Assembly: GCA_031258055.1 (NCBI GenBank)
Contig: JAIRNM010000144.1
Location: forward strand, 1 to 5,728
Source of the DNA: Bifidobacteriaceae bacterium
GTDB lineage: Bacteria > Actinomycetota > Actinomycetes > Actinomycetales > WQXJ01
Direction: 5' to 3'
Length of the DNA stretch: 5,728 nt
Shown here: positions 1-5,728 of the stretch, piece after piece
Numbering within the stretch: position 1 is the stretch's first letter
How the letters are laid out: every line of letters starts with the position of its first letter
Position numbers and translations under genes: made by a program
Notes under the pieces: model-generated
What the model saw: only the letters and a program-made list of their open reading frames with translations
What the model was told of the DNA's origin: nothing
The model's database searches: none

Positions 1-663
1 GAATGGCTCGCCAACCAATTTGACTTTCCCTTTGTAGGCATCCTGGGCGGCGAATCCGGCCAGAATGGAATCATCTGTCGTCAGGGCGTCGATCTGGCCG
101 CTGATCAACGCGTCCATACACTCCGAATAGGTCTGGAATTCGACGAGTTGGACGCCGGCGGAATACTCCTCCTTGATCCGCGCCGCTGGAGTGGAGCCCT
201 GCACCGAGCACAGCTTCTTGCCGTCCAGTGAATCGGGCCCGGTGATGTCAGTGTTGTCGGTCTTTACCAGCAGGTCTTGGCCAGCCACTAAGTAAGGACC
301 GGCGAAAGCCACCCTCTGCTTGCGTTCATCGGTGATCGAATAGGTGGCGAAAATCACGTCGACGTCGCCGGTTTCCAGCATGGTCTCCCGGTTCGCGGAG
401 ATCGACTCCACCCAGTCGATCTGATCTGGCTCGTAGCCCAACTCTCCGACCACGTACTCAGCCACCGAAATGTCGAATCCCTTGGGCGTGTCGGACTCCA
501 TGATCCCGAGCCCCGGTTGGTCGTACTTGATGCCGATCGTGATCGAATCCTTGTCCCCGCTGGCGCCGCCACCATTGGCGCCGGAATTGTCTTTGGTTCC
601 GCAAGCACTGACGATCAGGCTGAGCGCCCCAGCAGCGGCCACAATGACAGAGAGTCGTTTCAT
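1..663 (-). CDS. gluB: Glutamate-type ABC transporter substrate-binding lipoprotein, C-terminus missing
   Basis: Extracytoplasmic solute-binding protein (family 3) that would capture glutamate or a related polar amino acid and deliver it to the membrane permeases powered by the neighbouring ATPase. The 221 visible residues begin MKRLSVIVAA with a lipoprotein signal peptide; the lipobox is VSAC and the lipidated cysteine is Cys21. A Gly/Ser/Asn/Asp-rich linker (residues 22-40) leads into the binding domain from ITIGIKYDQPG. Family-typical stretches are KGFDISVAEY (61-70), TYSITDERKQRVAFAGPY (107-124), GSTPAARI (156-163) and DALTTDDSILAGFA (192-205). Cys152 and Cys182 sit where GluB-type proteins carry a cysteine pair, probably a disulfide. 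Relatives have about 280 residues, so roughly 60 are lost at the window edge. The ATG at 661-663 is fixed by an AAGGAG site six bases upstream and by the signal peptide. It lies 74 bp downstream of gluA in the same operon. The family is certain; glutamate specificity is inferred from resemblance to GluB. Confidence 0.85.
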   Translation of the reverse strand, partial: MKRLSVIVAAAGALSLIVSACGTKDNSGANGGGASGDKDSITIGIKYDQPGLGIMESDTPKGFDISVAEYVVGELGYEPDQIDWVESISANRETMLETGDVDVIFATYSITDERKQRVAFAGPYLVAGQDLLVKTDNTDITGPDSLDGKKLCSVQGSTPAARIKEEYSAGVQLVEFQTYSECMDALISGQIDALTTDDSILAGFAAQDAYKGKVKLVGEPF

Positions 664-669
664 CGTTTT

Positions 670-675
670 CTCCTT
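670..675 (-). promoter_or_regulatory. Shine-Dalgarno site of gluB
   Basis: On the minus strand the sequence reads AAGGAG, six bases before the gluB ATG. This is a near-consensus ribosome binding site and settles the start. It contrasts with gluA, which has no properly spaced site. The preceding mRNA is purine-rich (roughly 676-705), so the site is probably unstructured and well translated. Confidence 0.8.
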
Positions 676-725
676 CACGTTATCCTCATTCTCTTCATTT
701 CTTGGTCGTTTTGGGGGAGGCCGTC

Positions 726-746
726 GCTCACTTGATTTCAGTGAGT
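726..746 (-). other. Small hairpin across the gluA stop codon
   Basis: CTCACT (727-732) and AGTGAG (740-745) form a 6-bp stem with a 7-base loop, extendable by one G-U pair. It spans the last bases of gluA, including the TGA at 738-740. No U-tract follows on the transcript, so it is not a classical terminator. Hairpins at this position in transporter operons can stabilise or process mRNA so that the binding protein is made in excess of the ATPase. The stem is short and may be chance. Confidence 0.3.
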
Positions 747-1487
747 CAAAATCTTGGCGAGGAATTCCTTCGCACGGTCAGTCCGAGGGCGCGTGAAGAA
801 AGCTTCGGGTGCCGCCCGCTCAAGGATTTCGCCGTCTGACATAAACATCACCCGGTCCGCCGCTTTCCGGGCGAAACCCATTTCGTGTGTGACCACAACC
901 ATGGTCATGCCCTCCTTCGCGAGGTCAACCATGACATCTAGCACTTCGTTGATCATCTCCGGGTCAAGCGCGCTGGTCGGTTCGTCGAACAGCATGATCT
1001 TCGGCTCCATGGCCAGCGCCCGCGCTATGGCGACCCGCTGTTGTTGGCCGCCGGACAATTGGGCGGGCAGTTTGTGGGCTTGGTCGGCCACGCCGACCCG
1101 TTCGAGCAGGACCATGGCCTTGGACTCCGCCTCAGATTTAGTCAGACCCCGGACTTTGCGCGGCCCGAGCGACACGTTGTGGAGGATCGTCTTGTGGGCG
1201 AACAAGTTGAAGGATTGGAAGACCATCCCGACGTCCGCCCGCAGCTTTGCCAGCTCCCGGCCTTCTTGCGGCAGCGGTCGTCCGCCAATCTGGATTTCCC
1301 CTGAATCGATTGCCTCAAGCCGGTTGATTGCCCTAATCAGAGTGGATTTCCCGGACCCGGATGGGCCTATCACGACTACCACTTCGCCGGCCGCCACGTC
1401 TAGGTCGATGTCTTTGAGCACATGCAACTCGCCGAAGTGCTTATTGACCTTGCGCAGCGAGGCGACGGTTGGGCGCGGGCTGTCCAT
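738..1487 (-). CDS. gluA: Glutamate-type ABC transporter ATP-binding protein
   Basis: Cytoplasmic ATPase of a polar amino-acid importer; it hydrolyses ATP at the inner face of the permease pair to drive uptake of the substrate captured by GluB. The 249 residues are complete and of normal family length. Visible motifs are Walker [10 protein letters not shown] (41-49), Q-loop Gln91 in [10 protein letters not shown], signature LSGGQQQR (144-151), Walker B IMLFDE with catalytic Glu169, D-loop SALD (172-175) and switch His201 in THEMGFA. All catalytic residues are intact. It is the first visible gene of the operon, with gluB 74 bp downstream; permease genes should follow beyond the left edge. An in-frame TAG 12 bases upstream rules out a longer protein, and no other start codon precedes the conserved nucleotide-binding fold. 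The ATG has no correctly spaced Shine-Dalgarno site but has a -10-like TAGAAT ending seven bases upstream, so it is probably leaderless. GlnQ or another polar amino-acid ATPase cannot be excluded. Confidence 0.92.
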   Translation of the reverse strand: MDSPRPTVASLRKVNKHFGELHVLKDIDLDVAAGEVVVVIGPSGSGKSTLIRAINRLEAIDSGEIQIGGRPLPQEGRELAKLRADVGMVFQSFNLFAHKTILHNVSLGPRKVRGLTKSEAESKAMVLLERVGVADQAHKLPAQLSGGQQQRVAIARALAMEPKIMLFDEPTSALDPEMINEVLDVMVDLAKEGMTMVVVTHEMGFARKAADRVMFMSDGEILERAAPEAFFTRPRTDRAKEFLAKILTH

Positions 1488-1493
1488 CCTTCG

Positions 1494-1499
1494 ATTCTA
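1494..1499 (-). promoter_or_regulatory. Candidate -10 box of gluA (leaderless start)
   Basis: The minus strand reads TAGAAT followed by six bases and then the gluA ATG. This fits TANNNT/TATAAT with one mismatch and would place transcription initiation at or within a base or two of the A of ATG. No good -35 lies at 17 bases; TGGACA occurs with a 21-base spacer, which is long. AAGG abuts the ATG directly and is too close to act as a Shine-Dalgarno site. A leaderless gluA mRNA is the simplest reading; this is inference from position. Confidence 0.5.
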
Positions 1500-1621
1500 A
1501 CCGCTCGCTTTACCTGCTCATGTCCAGTGCGTGGCATATCAATAGGAATCGCTTGGTACGGCCGATGCCGTCGTCCGGCGCGGTCCCCAGAGGCTACGTG
1601 GCAAGACTGCACAGGGCAAAC

Positions 1622-1627
1622 TAAGCT
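1622..1627 (+). promoter_or_regulatory. Candidate -10 box of miaB
   Basis: TAAGCT (TANNNT) lies ten bases before the miaB ATG, so transcription would start about three to five bases before the start codon, or on it. A weak TGGCAA sits 17 bases upstream as a possible -35 (three matches of six to TTGACA). No Shine-Dalgarno sequence precedes the ATG, consistent with a very short leader. It faces the gluA promoter across a 150-bp divergent spacer (1488-1637) in which I see no convincing operator palindrome. Confidence 0.35.
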
Positions 1628-1637
1628 AATCGGCGCT

Positions 1638-3122
1638 ATGACTCCCGAACCACCTCGTACTTACGCCGTGCGGACGCTCGGCTGCCAGATGAATGTCCAC
1701 GACTCGGAGCGCATTGCGGGCGTGCTGGACGCGGCCGGCTATGTCGCCGCGGGCGGGAAGCCGATCCATGTCCAGGGGCTTCCTGAGGCCGACGTGGTGG
1801 TCCTAAACACCTGCGCTGTCAGGGAAAACGCCGCCACACGTCTGTTCGGCAACCTGGGCCAACTGCGTGAAATGAAGCAGAATCATCCTGGTCTGCAGAT
1901 CGCGGTGGGCGGTTGTCTGGCCCAGAAGGACCGGGCCGGGATCGTTGAGAAGGCACCCTGGGTCGATGTCGTATTCGGCACCTACAACCTGCGGTCGCTG
2001 CCGGCGCTGCTGGAACGGGCCAGGGTCAACCAGGAAGCCCAAGTCGAGATCGAAGAGGCCTTGAGCACGTTCCCCTCAAGCCTGCCCGCCCGCCGCCAAT
2101 CGCCCTTCAGCGCCTGGGTGTTGATCTCCGTCGGCTGCAACAACACCTGCACCTTTTGTATAGTGCCGTCGCTGCGCGGGCGCGAACGGGATCGGCGGCC
2201 GGGCGACATCCTGGCCGAAGTCGAAGCGGTGGTACGTTCCGGTGCGGTCGAGGTCACGCTGCTGGGCCAGAACGTCAATTCTTATGGCGCCGAATTCGGC
2301 GATCGCGGCGCTTTCGCCAAACTGCTGCGCGCCTGCGGGCGGATTGAGGGACTGGAACGTCTTCGTTTCACCTCGCCCCACCCAGCCGCTTTCTCCGACG
2401 ACGTGATCGCGGCGATGGCCGAAACTCCGGTCGTGGCCAGGCAGTTACATATGCCGTTGCAGTCCGGCTCGGACCGGATTCTGCGGGCGATGCGCCGGTC
2501 CTACCGGGGCGCACGCTTCTTGGGTCTGCTAGAGCGCGTGCGCCACGCTATGCCAGACGCGGCCATTTCTACGGACGTGATTGTTGGCTTCCCAGGTGAA
2601 ACTGAAAAGGACTTTCAAGACACCCTGGACCTGGTCGCTGAGGCGCGCTTCACCAGCGCTTTCACTTTCCAGTACTCGATTCGTCCGGGCACGCCGGCGG
2701 CCACTATGCCGGACCAAGTTCCACCCGAAGTGGTCACCGATCGCTTCCAGCGCTTAGTCGCGCTCCAGGACGGCATCAGCCAGGCGGACGGGGCCGGGCA
2801 GGTCGGCAAGGCGGTGGAGGTCTTGATCGCGGCGGCCGAGGGACGTAAGGACGCCGCCCGTTCACGGGTGTCGGGTCGGTCGCGTGAGGGGCGTCTGGTC
2901 CATTTGTCTCCGTTGGCCGATGCCGTCGCCCCAGGCGACCTAGTCAGAACGGTGGTCACCGCCAGCGCTCCGCATCATCTGATCGCGGACGCGGCTTTGA
3001 CCGGCGGACCGTTCGAGTTGATCCCCTACGCTGAACGACGGTCGGACGTCGCTGGCCGCAGGCTCGCGGCGGTAATGAACACCCGCTCGCTACCAGTGCG
3101 CGGAGCACGGCTTGGGCACTAG
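1638..3122 (+). CDS. miaB: tRNA-2-methylthio-N6-dimethylallyladenosine synthase (MiaB)
   Basis: Radical-SAM methylthiotransferase that converts i6A37 to ms2i6A37 in tRNAs reading codons that start with U, acting after MiaA. The 494 residues show the full family order. The N-terminal domain carries auxiliary cluster ligands Cys16 (RTLGCQMN), Cys59 (NTCAVREN) and Cys93 (VGGCLAQ). The radical-SAM core has Cys167, Cys171 and Cys174 (GCNNTCTFC), followed by GQNVNSYG (210-217), [12 protein letters not shown] (271-282) and [11 protein letters not shown] (312-322). A TRAM domain (about 385-454) contains [13 protein letters not shown]. All six cluster cysteines are present. Compared with E. coli MiaB there is an insert of about seven residues near 38-50 and an Arg-rich tail of about 35 residues. 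The ATG is chosen because homology starts immediately ([12 protein letters not shown]). The frame stays open upstream to 1422, but that part overlaps gluA antisense and the promoter and looks non-coding. DUF805 follows 40 bp downstream; no obvious terminator lies between. Confidence 0.96.
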   Translation: MTPEPPRTYAVRTLGCQMNVHDSERIAGVLDAAGYVAAGGKPIHVQGLPEADVVVLNTCAVRENAATRLFGNLGQLREMKQNHPGLQIAVGGCLAQKDRAGIVEKAPWVDVVFGTYNLRSLPALLERARVNQEAQVEIEEALSTFPSSLPARRQSPFSAWVLISVGCNNTCTFCIVPSLRGRERDRRPGDILAEVEAVVRSGAVEVTLLGQNVNSYGAEFGDRGAFAKLLRACGRIEGLERLRFTSPHPAAFSDDVIAAMAETPVVARQLHMPLQSGSDRILRAMRRSYRGARFLGLLERVRHAMPDAAISTDVIVGFPGETEKDFQDTLDLVAEARFTSAFTFQYSIRPGTPAATMPDQVPPEVVTDRFQRLVALQDGISQADGAGQVGKAVEVLIAAAEGRKDAARSRVSGRSREGRLVHLSPLADAVAPGDLVRTVVTASAPHHLIADAALTGGPFELIPYAERRSDVAGRRLAAVMNTRSLPVRGARLGH

Positions 3123-3130
3123 GCTGGCAT

Positions 3131-3156
3131 TGTAATTCGTCCCCCGAAGCAAAGGA
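3131..3156 (+). promoter_or_regulatory. Possible -10 box and Shine-Dalgarno site of the DUF805 gene
   Basis: The 40-bp gap after miaB contains TGTAAT at 3131-3136, five of six matches to TATAAT, without a recognisable -35 at the usual distance. AAAGGA at 3151-3156 stands six bases before the ATG at 3163 and is a good ribosome binding site that supports that start. The gene may be read both from its own weak promoter and by run-through from miaB. The ribosome site is more secure than the promoter. Confidence 0.45.
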
Positions 3157-3162
3157 ACGCCC

Positions 3163-3897
3163 ATGACCACCGAACCGGGGCCTAACGGCCAGTACGGCCA
3201 GCCGCAATATGGGACCCAGCCGTACGGACAGCAACAGTACGGACAGCCGCAGTACGGCCAGCCGCAATCTGGTCAACCCCAATACGGACAGCAACCGCAG
3301 TACGGCGCGCCCGCCGACCCCTACGCTGGCCAGCAGGGTTATGCGGCCCCGCAGTACACTGCTCCGGCCAATTCCTACGCCGGACAGCCCGGCTTCAGCC
3401 AGCCCGGTGTCCAGACGGGCGATCCAGGAATCGATCAGCCCTGGTACGGCATTGGGTTCGGGGCGGCCATCAAGCGCGGCTTCCAGAAGTACGCGACCTT
3501 CTCTGGCCGCGCCTCGCGCGGCGAGTACTGGTGGTGGTTCCTCTTCAACGGGATTGTGGGCACCCTTCTTTACGTAGCCCTATTCGCAGCCGGCGGCGCC
3601 GCTTTTTTGAGTTTCGAATCCAGCACTTACAGCGGGGTGGAAGTCGGCGGCGCTGCTTTAGCGTCGGTCGTTCTGGGAGTCATGTCCTTGTATAGCTTGG
3701 CTGTCTTAGTGCCAAACCTCGCCTTGATCTGGCGCCGCCTTCACGACACGGGCCGATCCGGCGTGAGCTTCCTGTTTGTGCTCATACCGATTGCCGGCCC
3801 CATCATCCTGCTGGTGCTGCTGGCTTCTCCGACGGCGCCGGGGGGAAACCAATTCGACGCTGGCGGCCAGGGATATTACCCGCCGCAGACCTACTGA
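3163..3897 (+). CDS. DUF805 membrane protein with Gln/Tyr/Gly/Pro-rich N-terminal tail
   Basis: Integral membrane protein of unknown function, 244 residues. Residues 1-95 are low-complexity, dominated by Gln, Tyr, Gly, Pro and Ala, with imperfect QYGQP repeats at 10-50 and looser YAGQ-type repeats to about 76; no signal peptide precedes them, so this tail is probably cytoplasmic. The DUF805 domain begins near residue 96. Family hallmarks are FQKYATFSGRASRGEYWWWFLFN (107-129, interrupted here only by reading) and LALIWRRLHDTGRSG (186-200), plus PGGNQF near the end. Hydrophobic segments at about 124-149, 163-189 and 202-222 are likely membrane spans. The C-terminus returns to Gly/Gln/Tyr-rich sequence (GGQGYYPPQTY), echoing the N-terminal tail. 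The start is supported by AAAGGA six bases upstream. It lies 40 bp after miaB and ends 13 bp before a large hairpin, so it probably closes that transcription unit. The domain is confidently recognised; the role is not known. Confidence 0.9.
   Translation: MTTEPGPNGQYGQPQYGTQPYGQQQYGQPQYGQPQSGQPQYGQQPQYGAPADPYAGQQGYAAPQYTAPANSYAGQPGFSQPGVQTGDPGIDQPWYGIGFGAAIKRGFQKYATFSGRASRGEYWWWFLFNGIVGTLLYVALFAAGGAAFLSFESSTYSGVEVGGAALASVVLGVMSLYSLAVLVPNLALIWRRLHDTGRSGVSFLFVLIPIAGPIILLVLLASPTAPGGNQFDAGGQGYYPPQTY
3190..3312 (+). repeat. In-gene tandem repeat encoding QYGQP-type units
   Basis: About eight imperfect 12- to 18-base units encode variants of QYGQP (residues 10-50 of the DUF805 protein). A higher-order 60-bp period is also visible: 3190-3208 and 3250-3268 are identical over 19 bases, and the following TACGGACAGCAAC recurs at 3224-3236 and 3284-3296. 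This suggests expansion by duplication of a four-unit block followed by drift. Such tracts can change in copy number between strains. Confidence 0.85.
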
Positions 3898-3910
3898 CTG
3901 AACCCGTCGT

Positions 3911-3959
3911 CCGGGCCGTTTCACTAATGGGGACGGGCGTCATTAGTGGAACGGTCCGG
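3911..3959 (+). terminator. Large hairpin after the DUF805 gene, likely terminator without U-tract
   Basis: CCGGGCCGTTTCACTAATG (3911-3929) pairs with CATTAGTGGAACGGTCCGG (3941-3959) around an 11-base loop. All 19 positions pair, two of them as G-U wobbles in the plus-strand RNA. It starts 13 bases after the DUF805 stop codon. There is no run of U on either side, so it is not a textbook rho-independent terminator, but U-less hairpins are commonly proposed as terminators in actinobacteria. It could instead be a mobile palindromic repeat, since it directly abuts the degenerate repeat array. Confidence 0.5.
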
Positions 3960-4138
3960 CTCCGCGCGCGATGACAGACACTCCGCCCGTCGTTCCGCGC
4001 CGGGGGAAAGCAGGCTTGGGCACGGGGCGATCCTGCGACTTCGCGCACGATGACGTCGGCTCTTCGCGCCGGGTGACATTGGCTCTGCGAGGATGACGGT
4101 TCGCGCCGGGTGACTTGAGCGGGCTCGCGCCGGATGAC
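3956..4138 (+). repeat. Degenerate array of about seven short TGAC-ended motifs in an intergenic gap
   Basis: Copies of a motif close to GGCTCTTCGCGCCGGGTGAC lie at about 3956-3974, 3991-4010 (weak), 4029-4054, 4058-4077, 4081-4097, 4098-4114 and 4121-4138. The core is CGCGC, then two or three variable bases, then (A/G)TGAC. Spacing is irregular (copy ends 17-26 bases apart for the last five), so this is neither a regular tandem repeat nor CRISPR. On the minus strand the units read GTCATC or GTCACC followed by GCGCGAAG-like sequence; the copy at 4029-4054 ends in CGCAGGATC. They resemble dispersed repeats of the form GTCATCCTGAGCGAA found between genes in many bacteria. The array fills most of the 278-bp gap 3898-4175. 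No convincing protein is encoded here; a minus-strand open frame across it appears spurious. Confidence 0.65.
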
Positions 4139-4175
4139 CCGGGGTGCGTCCGCTGCCGTGGAAGACTAGTGTGAC

Positions 4176-5728
4176 GTGGAAGACAACGTGCGGGCCGAAC
4201 AGTTGGTGACGGCCATCGCCCAGGCCATTCAAGGCCAGGTCGACGCGAGCACGTTGACGAAGGCGCTGTATTCGACCGACGCGTCCAACTACCGCGTTGT
4301 CCCCCAGGTGGTTGTCTTCCCGCGTGACAGCGCGGATTTGGTCGCCATAGGCGACATCGCCAGGCAGTTCGAAGTCCCGGTGACCATGCGTGGCGCGGGC
4401 ACTTCTTGTGCGGGTAACGCGGTCGGCCCCGGCATTGTGGTTGACACTTCCCGCCACCTGGGCCGGATCCTCGACATTGATCTGGCGGGGCGCACGGCCC
4501 GCGTCCAACCGGGCGCGGTGATGGATTCTTTACAGCGTCTTGTCATGCCGCATGGCTTGCGCTTCGGTCCCGATCCGTCAACCCATTCGCGTTGCACCTT
4601 CGGCGGCATGATCGGCAACAACGCCTGCGGTAACCACGCTGTCGCCTACGGGCGGACGGCGGACAACGTCATCTCACTTAGCTTGATCGATGGTCGCGGC
4701 CGCCACATCGAAGCGAAGGCTGGCGACCTTAGCGCCGTGCCAGGGTTGGCCGAGTTGGTGGCGGCGAACCTGGCCACAATCCGCACCGAATTCGGCCGTT
4801 TCCGCAGACAGATCAGCGGCTACGGCCTGGACCATCTCCTCCCCGAAAAGTCCGGCGATCTAGCGAAGGCGCTGGTCGGCAGCGAGGGGACGCTTGGCCT
4901 GGTGACCGAAGCGGAGCTGCGGTTGGTGCCTTTAGCGGCTAATCCGGTCCTGCTGGTGCTCGGTTACCCGACTTTGCCCGATGCCGCCGACGCGGTCCCC
5001 GCTTTGCTCCCGCTGAAGCCCTTAGCGGTGGAGGGCCTAGACGCCAGGCTGGTCGAGGTTTATAAGCGGCACGGTGGCACAGTGCCCGATCTGCCCGAGG
5101 GCGGCGCCTGGCTGATGGTCGAGTTCTCTGAGGCGGCCGCGGCCGAGGCGGCGGCCGCCGTCGCCGACACCAACCAGCGCCGCACGCTGGTGTCAGGGAC
5201 CGAAGTGCGGGCAATGTGGCGCTTGCGCGAAGAAGGCGCCGGGCTAGGTGGACGGACGCCCCATGGCCATCAAGGCTGGCCCGGCTTCGAAGACGCCGCT
5301 GTCCCGCCCGATAACTTGGGCTCTTATCTGCGTGACTTCAACCGCTTGTTAGATGAGTTCAAGCTTGAGGGTTTGCCTTACGGGCATCTTGGCGACGGCT
5401 GCGTCCACATCAGAATCGATTTCCCGTTTGAGCGGGGTTCGAAGGTGTTCCGGCGGTTCATGCGGGCGGCGGGGGAATTGGTGGTGGAGCATGATGGCTC
5501 GCTCTCAGGCGAACATGGCGACGGCCGGGCGCGCTCGGAACTGTTGGAATTGATGTACTCGTCGGCGGCGGTTGAACTAATGGGGCGGTTCAAAGGGCTG
5601 TTCGACCCGCTGAACTTGATGAATCCAGGCGTCAAAGTCAACCCGGTGGCGCTGGACGCGGATTTGCGCCGTCCGGCGGCGCGGGCCATCAAAGCTCGCG
5701 GCGGTTTCGCCTGGCGTGAAGACGGCGG
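4176..5728 (+). CDS. FAD-linked oxidase, D-2-hydroxyacid dehydrogenase type, C-terminus missing
   Basis: Flavoprotein of the vanillyl-alcohol oxidase/D-lactate dehydrogenase superfamily, likely oxidising a D-2-hydroxyacid such as lactate, glycolate or 2-hydroxyglutarate. 517 residues are visible. The FAD-binding PCMH domain (about 30-250) contains YSTDASNYR (32-40), RGAGTSCAG (72-80), GPDPSTHSR (131-139), GGMIGNNACGNHA (143-155) and GSEGTLG (235-241). The FAD-oxidase C domain (about 260-495) contains GHLGDGCVH (403-411) and SGEHGDGRAR (444-453), whose histidines and acidic residues form the metal/substrate site in relatives, and ends at LMNPGVKVNP. The sequence continues into a Gly-Gly-Phe-Ala-Trp segment that, in the roughly 950-residue actinobacterial relatives, precedes a C-terminal Fe-S/CCG domain; that part is off the window. 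The frame has TAG at 4167-4169, so GTG at 4176 is the earliest start. GTG at 4188, with GGAAG five bases upstream, is an equally plausible alternative (four residues shorter). The substrate cannot be told from sequence. Confidence 0.9.
   Translation, partial: MEDNVRAEQLVTAIAQAIQGQVDASTLTKALYSTDASNYRVVPQVVVFPRDSADLVAIGDIARQFEVPVTMRGAGTSCAGNAVGPGIVVDTSRHLGRILDIDLAGRTARVQPGAVMDSLQRLVMPHGLRFGPDPSTHSRCTFGGMIGNNACGNHAVAYGRTADNVISLSLIDGRGRHIEAKAGDLSAVPGLAELVAANLATIRTEFGRFRRQISGYGLDHLLPEKSGDLAKALVGSEGTLGLVTEAELRLVPLAANPVLLVLGYPTLPDAADAVPALLPLKPLAVEGLDARLVEVYKRHGGTVPDLPEGGAWLMVEFSEAAAAEAAAAVADTNQRRTLVSGTEVRAMWRLREEGAGLGGRTPHGHQGWPGFEDAAVPPDNLGSYLRDFNRLLDEFKLEGLPYGHLGDGCVHIRIDFPFERGSKVFRRFMRAAGELVVEHDGSLSGEHGDGRARSELLELMYSSAAVELMGRFKGLFDPLNLMNPGVKVNPVALDADLRRPAARAIKARGGFAWREDG

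Noticed and set aside
470..796. Plus-strand frames opposite gluB and the gluA-gluB gap
   Set aside because: They are antisense to a clear signal peptide and linker; no ribosome site, no domain.
754..1500. 248-residue plus-strand open frame opposite gluA
   Set aside because: It is a Ser/Arg/Thr-rich shadow frame of a highly conserved ATPase gene; it has no recognisable domain and arises from high-GC codon bias.
1492..1551. Inverted repeat CGATTC (1492-1497) and GAATCG (1546-1551)
   Set aside because: Only six bases long and 48 bases apart in a region of moderate composition; expected by chance.
1530..1555. AmtR-like nitrogen-control operator near GCATATCAATAGG
   Set aside because: The half-sites do not have the spacing or symmetry of the CTAT-N6-ATAG type site; the resemblance is only A/T-richness.
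1422..1637. Upstream extension of the miaB frame (72 extra residues)
   Set aside because: The conserved MiaB N-terminus starts right after ATG 1638; the extension is antisense to gluA and crosses the divergent promoters, with no family similarity.
2956..3294. Minus-strand frame rich in Leu/Arg/Val opposite the end of miaB and the DUF805 repeats
   Set aside because: Its LRLAVLRLSV-type repetition is the reverse reading of the QYGQP-encoding repeat, not an independent protein.
3956..4138. CRISPR array
   Set aside because: Units are degenerate, unevenly spaced, too close together for spacers, and no cas genes are present.
3924..4508. 194-residue minus-strand open frame
   Set aside because: It covers the hairpin, the repeat array and the antisense of the FAD oxidase N-terminus. 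Its Ser/Arg/Ala/His-rich translation is typical of spurious calls over such repeats.

Overview
The window looks like ordinary chromosome from a high-GC Gram-positive bacterium (Actinomycetota). The evidence is the G/C-biased third codon positions, a GluA/GluB-type glutamate uptake system, a MiaB of the actinobacterial type, a DUF805 membrane protein with a Gln/Tyr/Gly/Pro-rich N-terminus, a GTG start, and genes whose likely promoters leave almost no 5' leader. I cannot name the genus.

Layout. Positions 1-1487 (minus strand) hold the start of a polar amino-acid ABC transporter operon, read right to left: gluA (ATPase, complete), then gluB (lipoprotein binding protein, cut by the left edge). 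Permease genes are expected beyond the left edge. A 150-bp divergent spacer (1488-1637) separates this operon from the plus-strand genes. Next come miaB (1638-3122, tRNA methylthiotransferase), a DUF805 membrane protein (3163-3897), a 278-bp gap (3898-4175) and a large FAD-linked oxidase/dehydrogenase (from 4176, cut by the right edge).

Function. gluA and gluB act together in amino-acid uptake. MiaB modifies A37 of tRNAs that read U-starting codons. The FAD protein is the N-terminal part of a D-2-hydroxyacid dehydrogenase-like enzyme that probably continues into an iron-sulfur domain. The DUF805 protein has no known role. Apart from gluA-gluB, the genes show no clear shared pathway.

Unusual structure is mostly outside the genes. 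The 3898-4175 gap carries a 19-bp-stem hairpin just after the DUF805 stop, then about seven degenerate copies of a short G/C-rich motif ending in TGAC. These resemble the dispersed intergenic repeats read on the other strand as GTCATCCTGAGCGAA-like units. The DUF805 N-terminus contains a 60-bp higher-order duplication. gluA looks leaderless. I see no CRISPR array, insertion sequence, prophage gene, RNA gene or defence system, and nothing I would call a new biological system.
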